DNA of 64,000 nt, taken from contig NZ_LN906597.1 in assembly GCF_001460935.1 (NCBI RefSeq), positions 978,768 through 1,042,767 of the forward strand. The letters run 5' to 3'. Both the position numbers and the translations under genes were made by a program. This document shows positions 49,451 through 58,565 of this stretch, piece after piece (within the stretch, counting starts at the first letter, position 1; every line of letters begins with the position of its first letter). This DNA is from Candidatus Ichthyocystis hellenicum (GTDB lineage: Bacteria; Pseudomonadota; Gammaproteobacteria; Burkholderiales; 2013Ark19i). The notes below the pieces were generated by a model. That model was not told where the DNA came from, made no database searches, and saw nothing but the letters and a program-made list of their open reading frames with translations.

Positions 49451-52400
49451 ATGAGTGGTGTAATTGCGCAGGTGAAAAAGTATGGCGTATCTCAGTATGA
49501 TGATAGATCTGTTGATATCGATGATAAATCTTCATTGATACAGGATTTTACACATCATTCTCCTATTGTCTCAGCTATTGCTGATAATGATTCAGCTGAA
49601 GTTGGCGTTTCATATTTATCTTGCAAGACATTACAAGATCTGTGTTTTGGTTATGGGTACAGTATTGATTTTGAGACGATAGCAAAAGTTTGCGATTGTA
49701 ATTTTTTCCAAGAATATGCTAGTAGCTGTGGTTACCAATTTACCGAAAGTTTTTTGTCGTCTATCTATAAACATAGAGTGAAATTAGTTAGAAAAATTAA
49801 TCCTATTTTAACTGAAGGATTTTCTTTTTTAAAAAATGGTAGCTCAAAATTGAAAATCACAGATGAATTAATGGATGGTATTTCCTATTCTTTTTCTAAG
49901 GCCGTATATGATCTGAGACCTAAGTGTATTGATATTTTACAGATTCATATTGTTCCTTTGGTAATAAAGAGTATTACCAACTCTGGTATTATAGATAATA
50001 ATTGTGAAAGAAAAATGACATATCAGGAAATGGAGAGATTTTTTTTGTATTATATAACTACATTAGAACGATTAATTATGGCAAAGATAATGAATTACTG
50101 GGAAGATTTTTGTGATGCTAATAAATATAAATTATCATCTCTTTCTGTTGTGGATTATATTAATCCCTTTACTCGTTCTTATAAATCAGCTGGAATTATT
50201 GTTCCACAAGTTAACTATCCTGCTGCATTTGTGTGCATATTCGAATCGTGCATTTCTTTTATGGCTATCGATAAAATTGAAGATATGATGGACGATTTTG
50301 TTGTTAAGTTCGTTGATGAATTGAAGAATATCGTTCGCTGTAAGTGTGCATATATTTGCAGTCATGGTGATAATGCTTGTGAGAGCATTAAAAAAATGCG
50401 TAACGGATTAACTGACTTGATTAAAAAAGAATTTTATAAGAGGGTTAGAGAAAAAGAAGTAACTGACTATTTTAATAATTTTTTGAGTAAATTAATAATA
50501 TGGCATCCTCAAAATTTAGGTGATGAAAATGTAAAAAATAGTAAATCATTAATTTTTGAAGCAATTATTGTTGATATATATAAATCATTAACTCATAGTC
50601 TTGATTATGATTTGCAAAATATAGTTAAGTACTTTCATTACAAATTAACAAAATCTATGAAATGTATGTCAAAAGTAGGAAATTTACATATAACTTTAGA
50701 AAATAAATTTATGGTTAGACTTCATCCCGAAGATAGCAACAGTATTTACTCCTTGATGAATGATTTTCATGGCAAATATATTGATGTTATTAGAGATAAG
50801 TTTTGTATGATGCTAAAAGAAAAATATGAATTTCCAGATGGTACTGCTATTAGTACTGTTAGTTGGGATAAAATTTCAAAAAATATATTTCCGATTGTTA
50901 AGGAAGCTGTTAGCAATATTGTGAAGGAGGAGCGTTTGTGTATATATAAAATTTTATCTAATGCTCGTATAGTGGATGATGCATATTCCTCTTTCGCTAA
51001 TATTAGAAATGCAACTTCTGAGGAAAAGGATAGCATATTCAAATTTATCATTTATAAGATAGATCAAAAAATCACAGAATTGTTTAAAAAAGTATGGGTA
51101 GATTATAGAAAAGATAGTGTTGGCTGTACTTCTGGCAATAACGAAAGTAGTGTAGTTTCTGTTGACGATGTGATCCCTATGTCTTTGCCTAAATTTAGAA
51201 GTGATATCTTGGTTTCTGCTGGTTATGAACAAGGTGAGTCACCATTAGTTACATCATTTCCTATAGATTTAGATTTCTTTTCATCCACTGTTAGGGGAGA
51301 TAAAATTGTTAATATGTGGGGCTTAAATCTTCATCCTGAAGATGATAAACTAATTTTAATTTTGAGGAAAAAATTCTCAAGTAAGATTAAGGAGCATGTT
51401 CGTAATCTATTTTCCGATATGCTAAAAACTAAATTTTCACTTCCTAGTGGGAAGGTTATACATAAATGTTCCTGGTCTCTTGTTTCTAACGATCTCTACA
51501 CACTTGCAATGGAATCAATTGAGTCAATTCTTGAAGAGCAGTACGTAGAGTTAGATGAGATTTTGTCTAAAGCCCGTATAGTTGATGTTACTGCGAATGA
51601 TATTTCATCTTGTATTGTCAGAGATGTTACCGATGATGAAAAAAATATTCTCATGATAAGATCTAGGAAACTAATATATGGCAGATTATCTCATTCTTTT
51701 AGATTGTCGTGGTTAGATATAACTGAATATTCAAAAAGCGCTGGATACGGTTATAAAGAAATATCCGAAAATGCAGATGATGGAGTTATAGAGGGCAGTT
51801 GGGGTGTTAGGCTTCGTTATTCTGATAATATAGCTATTTTAAGGGCTAGGAGGAGATTTTCTTCTGATATAGTTGTATGTATTAGTAGTAAGTTCCATGA
51901 AATGATAAAAAACAAGTATAAATTTGGTGACGGGACTGTCATCGCTAGAGTTGCTTGGTTTCGAGTGTCTAGGAAATTATTTCCAATTGCTAAAGAGGAA
52001 ATTAGGTACATCCTCGAAGATGAAAGTAAAGAACTGGAGCAAATTATATCCAGGTCACGTGTGTTAGTTAATCCTGGGGTTTATAGAGATATTACAGATG
52101 AAGAAAAGCAAATTGTTTTAGAAAATATTATGAAACTTGTGTGTAAAAAATTGAAGCCTTTATTTAGTAGATCATGGTCAAATGTCATTACTTCTTTATG
52201 TCGTAGTCATTCCGATTTAGAAGATGGTGTAGAGGATGAAGCTACCACTAATTATGGTGGTGAATTATCTTTACCTTCATCTGATTTTATGAGTATTAGG
52301 AAGGAACGTGATGCTGAAGTTGCAGAGGATGTTTGGGGAGTTATAGTCCGCTATGAGGATGATATCGCTATTTTAAATGTGAGAAGAAAATTTTCATCTG

Positions 52401-54310
52401 AGATAAGTAAGAGTGTTCGTAGAAAATTTATTGAAATTATAAAAAACGGATATAAACTTGAAGATGGTACTACTATTGGTGATCTTCCTTGGAAGACGGT
52501 GTCCAGAAAACTTATGCCTGTTGCTGAGAATGAAATTGCTCCAATTGTGGAGATTGAATGTGCAAAAATAAACGAAATTTTATTGAAATCACGAGTTGTT
52601 ATTTCTGAATCTGATTTTACTAGAGAGCTTACTTCTGATGAAAGATCTAGTATTATGAAAACCATTGTTAAATCTATACATAAACAATTTGTTGCTATGT
52701 CAAGTATTATATGGGGAGATGTAATTAGGTTGTCAGTTGATAGCAAAAATTCAGAAACTACAGGTGAAAACAAAGGGAAAATAGGTAGTAAGAAAATAGG
52801 CGGGGTTAAGATTCGTTATGACGATAGTGCTGTTATTTTTAGTATTAAGAGGGAATATAATCATAAGATTGTTCCGGTCCTTCGTAGTAAATTTTCTAAG
52901 ATGATAAAAAATAGATATAAATTTGAGGATGATAGTATTCTCGGTAAATTTGCTTGGTTCAGGGTCTCCAAAAAAATGTTTCCGATTGCTAAAGAAGAGG
53001 TTAAAAACATTATTGAAGATGAAAGTAATAGATTATGGGAATTTTTATCTGAAGCTCGTGTTTGTGTTGATGATACAACTGATAGATCTCTTACAACTGA
53101 AGAGAGAGGTGGGGTTTTTAAAAGCATCACTAGATTGATAGATAAAGGATTAAAATCTTTGTGTGCTAAAGTTTGGTCGGATGTGATTTCTTGTTTAGGA
53201 CGTACTTATATTGATCATGATGTATGCATTACTTCTGAGTCTTCTCTGTCATCCGATGATCTGATAAAGTTTATGAAAGTAGATGCTGGGTTTGTAATTA
53301 ATAATTCTAGAGTTATGTTCTGTTATGAGGATGATATATCTATTTTGAATGTGAAGAAGAGATTTTCGTCTGAAATTAGTAGGTGTGTTCGTTGTAAGTT
53401 TGTTGAAATGTTGGAAATTAAGTATAGGTTTGATGATGGCACCATTATTGGTAAATTACCCTGGAAAGTGGTGTCTAAAAAAGTATTACCCATTGTTACA
53501 AAAGAAATTATACCAATTATAGAAAAAGAACGCATAGAAATAAGTAATATTTTGTCAAAATCACGTGTGATTGTTTATTCTTCTAATGATGATTCTAGTA
53601 TTACTAGGATTTTAACATCCAAAGAAATACATGGTATTTTGAATATTATTATGGAATCAGTATATAGGAGTGAGATATATCGTTTTAGTAAGATTTGGGT
53701 GAGGTTGATTAAGTCACTAAAGGAGGAATCTTTAAGGAATGATATGAATTTGTATCGTTGTGGTAATGAATCAAAAAAGGTTGAGTCTGATAATAATTGT
53801 TCATCTCCACTCTGTTTGTTAGATCTTAGGGAAGAAGACATAGAAGAACTTGATAATATTAGGTTGGAATTTATTGGTAGTTTGGGAGCTATTATTGGAA
53901 ATTTTGTTAATTCTTCGCCATCTAAGGATGTTGGTATTTCTTCATCCTATAGTTTAGATGATGTGATATCATACGTGTCTAAAAGGAGCTCGGGTTTGTT
54001 CAAAGAAGGGGGATTTCTTCATAGGGTTAAATTAATTTTGTCAGTTGCTAGGGTAGTTAGTTTGCCCGGAAAAGATAGATTGCTTACTGCTAAGGAGAGG
54101 AAATTTATCTCCCAACTATTTATGGATAGTATTGATAGTGATAGAGATTATCTTATTAGGAAGCGTGTTGGGGGTTTGTCTTCTAGACCATCTGTTGCTA
54201 AGGTTGCTTATAAAGATCATGACAAATGCATGAGTAGGATGATAACTCTGTGCACATATCCAGGAAATTACTCTTCTTCTAATAAAAATTCTTATAACTA
54301 CAATGCCTGA
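49451..54310 (+). CDS. G13: modular repeat protein with six modules, R3-R4 pair duplicated (1619 aa)
   Basis: The frame opens at a TTG (49331), but I choose the ATG at 49451. It gives MSGVIAQVKKYGVSQYDD, alignable to the G11 start, and is preceded by tatagtaagact like G11 and G12. The N domain runs to aa ~415 (FFQEYASSCGYQFTESFLSS, ERKMTYQEMERFFLYY, FMAIDKIEDMMDDFVVKF). R1 is at ~420 (KFMVRLHPEDSNSIYSLMND, F for W), R2 at ~623 (MWGLNLHPEDDKLILILRKK), R3 at ~784 (SWGVRLRYSDNIAILRARRR), R4 at ~962 (VWGVIVRYEDDIAILNVRRK), a second R3-type at ~1117 (GVKIRYDDSAVIFSIKREY, FAWFRVSKKMFPIAKEEVKN) and a second R4-type at ~1288 (FCYEDDISILNVKKRFSSE). The C domain is at ~1456, followed by a Tyr/Asn/Ser-rich tail. 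No signal peptide. Confidence 0.9.
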   Translation: MSGVIAQVKKYGVSQYDDRSVDIDDKSSLIQDFTHHSPIVSAIADNDSAEVGVSYLSCKTLQDLCFGYGYSIDFETIAKVCDCNFFQEYASSCGYQFTESFLSSIYKHRVKLVRKINPILTEGFSFLKNGSSKLKITDELMDGISYSFSKAVYDLRPKCIDILQIHIVPLVIKSITNSGIIDNNCERKMTYQEMERFFLYYITTLERLIMAKIMNYWEDFCDANKYKLSSLSVVDYINPFTRSYKSAGIIVPQVNYPAAFVCIFESCISFMAIDKIEDMMDDFVVKFVDELKNIVRCKCAYICSHGDNACESIKKMRNGLTDLIKKEFYKRVREKEVTDYFNNFLSKLIIWHPQNLGDENVKNSKSLIFEAIIVDIYKSLTHSLDYDLQNIVKYFHYKLTKSMKCMSKVGNLHITLENKFMVRLHPEDSNSIYSLMNDFHGKYIDVIRDKFCMMLKEKYEFPDGTAISTVSWDKISKNIFPIVKEAVSNIVKEERLCIYKILSNARIVDDAYSSFANIRNATSEEKDSIFKFIIYKIDQKITELFKKVWVDYRKDSVGCTSGNNESSVVSVDDVIPMSLPKFRSDILVSAGYEQGESPLVTSFPIDLDFFSSTVRGDKIVNMWGLNLHPEDDKLILILRKKFSSKIKEHVRNLFSDMLKTKFSLPSGKVIHKCSWSLVSNDLYTLAMESIESILEEQYVELDEILSKARIVDVTANDISSCIVRDVTDDEKNILMIRSRKLIYGRLSHSFRLSWLDITEYSKSAGYGYKEISENADDGVIEGSWGVRLRYSDNIAILRARRRFSSDIVVCISSKFHEMIKNKYKFGDGTVIARVAWFRVSRKLFPIAKEEIRYILEDESKELEQIISRSRVLVNPGVYRDITDEEKQIVLENIMKLVCKKLKPLFSRSWSNVITSLCRSHSDLEDGVEDEATTNYGGELSLPSSDFMSIRKERDAEVAEDVWGVIVRYEDDIAILNVRRKFSSEISKSVRRKFIEIIKNGYKLEDGTTIGDLPWKTVSRKLMPVAENEIAPIVEIECAKINEILLKSRVVISESDFTRELTSDERSSIMKTIVKSIHKQFVAMSSIIWGDVIRLSVDSKNSETTGENKGKIGSKKIGGVKIRYDDSAVIFSIKREYNHKIVPVLRSKFSKMIKNRYKFEDDSILGKFAWFRVSKKMFPIAKEEVKNIIEDESNRLWEFLSEARVCVDDTTDRSLTTEERGGVFKSITRLIDKGLKSLCAKVWSDVISCLGRTYIDHDVCITSESSLSSDDLIKFMKVDAGFVINNSRVMFCYEDDISILNVKKRFSSEISRCVRCKFVEMLEIKYRFDDGTIIGKLPWKVVSKKVLPIVTKEIIPIIEKERIEISNILSKSRVIVYSSNDDSSITRILTSKEIHGILNIIMESVYRSEIYRFSKIWVRLIKSLKEESLRNDMNLYRCGNESKKVESDNNCSSPLCLLDLREEDIEELDNIRLEFIGSLGAIIGNFVNSSPSKDVGISSSYSLDDVISYVSKRSSGLFKEGGFLHRVKLILSVARVVSLPGKDRLLTAKERKFISQLFMDSIDSDRDYLIRKRVGGLSSRPSVAKVAYKDHDKCMSRMITLCTYPGNYSSSNKNSYNYNA
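51800..53715 (+). repeat. Internal duplication of an R3-R4 block within G13
   Basis: Module order is R3 (from 51800), R4 (from 52334), R3' (from ~52799), R4' (from ~53312). The second R3 retains the class markers FAWFRVSKK and IEDES, and the second R4 retains CYEDD and PIIEKERIEI. The simplest history is a tandem duplication of a block of about 1 kb. The copies have since diverged considerably. Confidence 0.75.
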
Positions 54311-54566
54311 TTATGCCTAATCCATATTCTTATGTGATTTGAATAGTAATTTTGTTTGTTGCTACTATTTATTACACTTTGTCTGAATTGGAGAAAGTTT
54401 TTCCTTAAGTCAATTTTATTGATGTTGCCTGCCATTGGTTATATAACTTTTAGAGAATAGTACGATCAATATATGTTGGTTGTGGTTAAAAAATGATTAT
54501 CTTAGTCATTACTAATCCTTAATAAAGGATCTACATTTTATAATGTTAGTTATATGCATTTTTTAA

Positions 54567-54591
54567 TTAGTTATTACTAAATAATAACTAA
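54567..54591. terminator. AT-rich hairpin downstream of G13 (weak terminator candidate)
   Basis: TTAGTTATTA (54567-54576) and TAATAACTAA (54582-54591) are exact reverse complements with a 5-nt loop. A run of seven T follows about 15 bp later. A smaller dyad, atcctt-aata-aaggat, lies at 54515-54530. The stem has only 2 G-C pairs and is 257 bp after the G13 stop, so a role in termination is uncertain. Confidence 0.25.
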
Positions 54592-54790
54592 GACAATATA
54601 TATTTTTTTGTCATTTTATGCAAAAATTATATTTTTCTATAATAATGACAATTAATTTCTTAAATTTTATACTGTTAGTGTTTAGTATTAAATTCTAAAT
54701 TATCACATTAGAAAATATATATATTATTAAATTACATTAAGAAGTTAATATTTATTTTTGATGTTACTGTATTGCTATTGTTATCTATGT

Positions 54791-54798
54791 TAGGGGAT
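54791..54798 (+). promoter_or_regulatory. Ribosome binding site of G14
   Basis: taggggat ends 8 nt before the ATG at 54807 and is one of the clearer purine-rich, Shine-Dalgarno-like sites in the window. It supports that start over the second in-frame ATG at 54813. Most other members lack an obvious site. Confidence 0.5.
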
Positions 54799-54806
54799 AT
54801 TTAGAA

Positions 54807-57800
54807 ATGAGTATGAGTAATGTGTACGATGATTGTAATGTTGCTATTCATGATTATTACGCTGATAATGATTCACAATTTCCATTAACTCAACTGGGTG
54901 TAACCGAAGATTATAATCTGAATCCTGCTGCTTTAATTGGTGTTGACACTACTTATTTTTCTGATCAATTTCTAAAAGATTTATCTCTTGATCATATATA
55001 TAGTACTAATTTTGAAAGCATATATAGAGTTGATGATGATAATTTTTTCCAATTACATGCCATAAGATGCGGATACAATCTTACCGGTGATTCTTTATCC
55101 GTTATGAATAAACAAAAGATTTATTTTTTGGGAGAAGTTGATTCTGTTTTAAATGTATTGAACAATGATTTTTATTTTTTGAAGGAATCAGGACGTAATT
55201 ATGAAAATAGACTAGAATTAATTTCTAATATTTGTTCTTCTTTTTCTAAAAGTGCACGTGATTTAATACCCGTGTGTACTAATATTTTGCAATCTAAAGT
55301 TGTGCCTACAATAATAAAAAGTATTTTTGATTCTGTTGTTGTTGATAATCATTGTGTGCGTGAAATGACTTACCCAGAGATGGAGCAGTTATTTGTACAT
55401 TTTGTTTCAACTTTAGAGAAATTAGTTATTCAAAGGGTAATGAGGTGTTGGGATAATTTTTGTTATGAAAATAAAGGTTTTTTATCGTCAATTTCAGTTG
55501 TTGATTATAGTAATCCATTTGCTTTAGAATTTGATTACAATGGAGTTGCAGTTTTTGGAGTTACTCATCCTGCTGCTTTTATGTATAATTTTGGGGAATG
55601 CATTTCTCTTATGGCTGGCACTAAGATTGGTAATATAGTTTCTGATTTTATTGTCAAATGTTCTGATACATTAAAAAACATGTGTAGTTACAAATGTAGT
55701 GATATCTGTAAGTATAGCTCTGATTCTTATGCTGATATTAGAGAATTTAGAAATAAGTTAGATAAGTTGATAAAAGGAGTGTTTGATAGAGAGATTATTG
55801 ATAGTAGCTTAAAGTACAATCTTAGTGATTTTTTGAGCAAATTGATAATATGGAATAATCAAAACATGGGAATTGAAGTTATTGAAAAGGTGAGATTATC
55901 AACTGTTGAATCAATTGTTGATTATGCATATAATTCATTGTCATCTTTTATTCGTGAAGATTTGTATGACATAGTTAGTGTTTACTATTTAAAAATACTA
56001 GAAGGTAGTAAATATACGCCTAAATGGGTTGTTGATTTAGGATCTATTGAGCATAGGTGGGGCATAAAACTTCATCCCAGAGATAGCCATGGTATTTCTT
56101 CTATTAGGAGAAAGTATTCTTCTAAGTCTAAGGTCATTATTAGAAATAAGATGCTTAAAATGCTAAAAGAAAAATATGAATTTTCTGACGGTACTACCAT
56201 TAGTATGAGTAAGTGGTCTGATATTGTAAAAAAATTGTTTCCAATTATTAGAGAAGCGGTTAATAATCTTATAGATGACGAGCGCTTGGAAATATCTAAA
56301 ATTTTGTCTAATGTTCGTATAATAGAAAATACTGAAATATTTGATGATCATTATTCAGGTACTAGAGAAGCTACATCTTGGGAAAAAGATAGCGTTTTTC
56401 ATACAGCTTCCAAGAATATAGATATCCAAACTAGAGAATTGTCTAGGAAATTGTGGGTAGGTTTATTAAAAAAATTAAAATCCAGTGAGCATGAGGAATG
56501 TGTAGATTTAAATGATGATGTTGATTCTGCCGTTGAAGATAATGGATCTTTAGTTCCTGCTCTGTTAGATAAAAGTAAACTGCCAGTAGTTACTTCAGTG
56601 CTTGCATCAGCAGGTTATTTGCCACTAGATAGTAAAATTAATTATAAAATTATTAGTAAGTGGGGATTAAATATTTATCCCGATGACGAAAAGCTCATTT
56701 TGTTTATAAGAAGAAAGTTTTCTGGACTAATTAGATCAAGTTTTTGTAAATTATTTTCTGATATGTTGGAATTAGGTGCTGTTCTTCCAAGCGGAAAGGA
56801 ATTGCAAGTTTGTTCTTGGGGTATTGTTTCCCGTGAATTGTCTGATGTTGCAATAAAGTCAGTTGAATCTATTGTTGAGGATCAGTATACGGATCTAGAA
56901 ATCATATTATCTAGATTTCGTATAGTAGACATTGATGTAAGTAATAATTCATCTTGTACTGTTAGGGCTATTACAGATGATGAAAAAAGTATGGTCATGA
57001 TTCGTGCTAAGAAATTTATAAGTAAATCATTAATTTGTTCTGCGAGAATGTCATGGTTGTTTGTAGTTAATAATAAATCTAATTCTGTGGGTGTTCATCC
57101 CAGGTTAAAGGGTAAAAATATTAAGTTAAGATCTGCTGCTCCAATTTCTGGTATTAAACTTCGATATTCTGATAATTATGATATTTCTAAATCTAGTAAT
57201 GAGTTTTTATCTGAGGCTAGTTCTATCATCCGTGATAAATTTAGCGGAATGCTTAAAAATAAGTATAAATTTTCTGACGGTACTACTATTGGTAGATTTT
57301 CTTGGAATAAGTTATATCCAAAACTAATTCCAATTGCTAAAGAAGAAATTAATAATATTTTTGAAGACGAAATTAAAAAACTAGAAGGAATTATATCTGA
57401 GTCACGTGTATTAGTTGATTATGTCAATTATTGTATAGTCGATAGAGAGCTTACAGATGAAGAGAAATCTTACGTTTTTCGAGATGTTATTAAACGCTTA
57501 AATGAAGATTTAAGACGGTTGTTTAGTGTTTCCTGGAGAGACATAACTTCCTATGGTAGTTATCATGTTGATGCAGCATATTTTTCAAAAGATGTTGTTG
57601 ATAAACCATCTGCATCATCTATAGATGAAATTAATTTTGGTGAAGAATATGCAGAGAATAGAGACTATAATCCTAAGATAAATCTTTACTATGAAGATAA
57701 TTGTCTGATTTTAAAGATTAGAGATAAATTTATGCGGGAAAAGGTTGATGCAGTTCGAAATAAATTTATTGAGATGCTTACCAATAAATATACATTCGAT

Positions 57801-58088
57801 GATAATACTGTAATTGATAAACTTCCGTGGAAACAACTGTCTAAAAAACTACTGATTGTTGCTAGAGATGAGGTTAGTGCTATTGAAAAAAAGGAACGTG
57901 TTGCAATAAATAATATATTGTTAAGGTCACGAGTGATAGATTTTCGTGACGATGGGTATGCTAATGCTGTTAGAGATATTACATCTGAGGAAAGGTCTAG
58001 TTTTCTGATATCTATTATGAAGCGCATATCAAGAATATCAAGATGTGCTTTTAGAAAGGCATGGGATAGTTTAATTAGTTCACAGTAG
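54807..58088 (+). CDS. G14: modular repeat protein without C domain (1093 aa)
   Basis: ATG at 54807 (MSMSNVYDDCN). The N domain runs to aa ~410 (FFQLHAIRCGYNLTGDSLSV, VREMTYPEMEQLFVHF, AAFMYNFGECISLMAGTKIG). R1 is at ~418 (RWGIKLHPRDSHGISSIRRK), R2 at ~619 (KWGLNIYPDDEKLILFIRRK) and R3 at ~782 (GIKLRYSDNYDISKSSNEF, where the R+KFS core is altered). R4 is at ~958 (LYYEDNCLILKIRDKFMRE, SKKLLIVARDEVSAIEKKER). The protein ends right after the R4-terminal W..LI motif (AWDSLISSQ) with no C domain, like G7. I find no C-domain trace in the following 480 bp, so the loss is a clean deletion, not recent decay. Confidence 0.9.
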   Translation: MSMSNVYDDCNVAIHDYYADNDSQFPLTQLGVTEDYNLNPAALIGVDTTYFSDQFLKDLSLDHIYSTNFESIYRVDDDNFFQLHAIRCGYNLTGDSLSVMNKQKIYFLGEVDSVLNVLNNDFYFLKESGRNYENRLELISNICSSFSKSARDLIPVCTNILQSKVVPTIIKSIFDSVVVDNHCVREMTYPEMEQLFVHFVSTLEKLVIQRVMRCWDNFCYENKGFLSSISVVDYSNPFALEFDYNGVAVFGVTHPAAFMYNFGECISLMAGTKIGNIVSDFIVKCSDTLKNMCSYKCSDICKYSSDSYADIREFRNKLDKLIKGVFDREIIDSSLKYNLSDFLSKLIIWNNQNMGIEVIEKVRLSTVESIVDYAYNSLSSFIREDLYDIVSVYYLKILEGSKYTPKWVVDLGSIEHRWGIKLHPRDSHGISSIRRKYSSKSKVIIRNKMLKMLKEKYEFSDGTTISMSKWSDIVKKLFPIIREAVNNLIDDERLEISKILSNVRIIENTEIFDDHYSGTREATSWEKDSVFHTASKNIDIQTRELSRKLWVGLLKKLKSSEHEECVDLNDDVDSAVEDNGSLVPALLDKSKLPVVTSVLASAGYLPLDSKINYKIISKWGLNIYPDDEKLILFIRRKFSGLIRSSFCKLFSDMLELGAVLPSGKELQVCSWGIVSRELSDVAIKSVESIVEDQYTDLEIILSRFRIVDIDVSNNSSCTVRAITDDEKSMVMIRAKKFISKSLICSARMSWLFVVNNKSNSVGVHPRLKGKNIKLRSAAPISGIKLRYSDNYDISKSSNEFLSEASSIIRDKFSGMLKNKYKFSDGTTIGRFSWNKLYPKLIPIAKEEINNIFEDEIKKLEGIISESRVLVDYVNYCIVDRELTDEEKSYVFRDVIKRLNEDLRRLFSVSWRDITSYGSYHVDAAYFSKDVVDKPSASSIDEINFGEEYAENRDYNPKINLYYEDNCLILKIRDKFMREKVDAVRNKFIEMLTNKYTFDDNTVIDKLPWKQLSKKLLIVARDEVSAIEKKERVAINNILLRSRVIDFRDDGYANAVRDITSEERSSFLISIMKRISRISRCAFRKAWDSLISSQ

Positions 58089-58565
58089 AGAAGATGTTAA
58101 GCTGGTAAATAATTATTGTTTTTCCATCCATGATATTTATAAAATTTAATTAAAAAGGTTGGTGTTAATTTGGTAGGTATTTTTGATCAACAGTTAATTA
58201 GTATAGTTGTTTATTGCATAAATATAAATAATCACTTGGTAATGTAATATCGTAAGTATATTTTTACTTAGATTGTGAAGTAAGTAATAAATTCTATATT
58301 ATTATAAAGGTATGGCCTTAGTTTGGTAATAATTTTTTGATTTGTAATTTTATTGTTGTGGGATTAATTGCTTATTATATCGTAGTTAAAATTTGACTCG
58401 TTTGGCATATTTATCTTGCTGCTACTTTTAGTATGACAAATTATTTATAAGGTATATGTCATATGAAAATATTGTTAGTTCTGTTTTGTTAATTAGAGTA
58501 CAATTGTTTATTAATCCTACACTAGCAGTATTACTGCAGTCGCTAAGGGCGGTTGTATTAAGCAT
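58089..58565. other. Intergenic spacer G14-G15, nothing recognised
   Basis: AT-rich. A 103-codon frame (58456-58767) overlaps the start of G15 in another frame and is mostly hydrophobic by composition. I judge it a chance frame. No relic or RNA gene was found. Confidence 0.5.
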
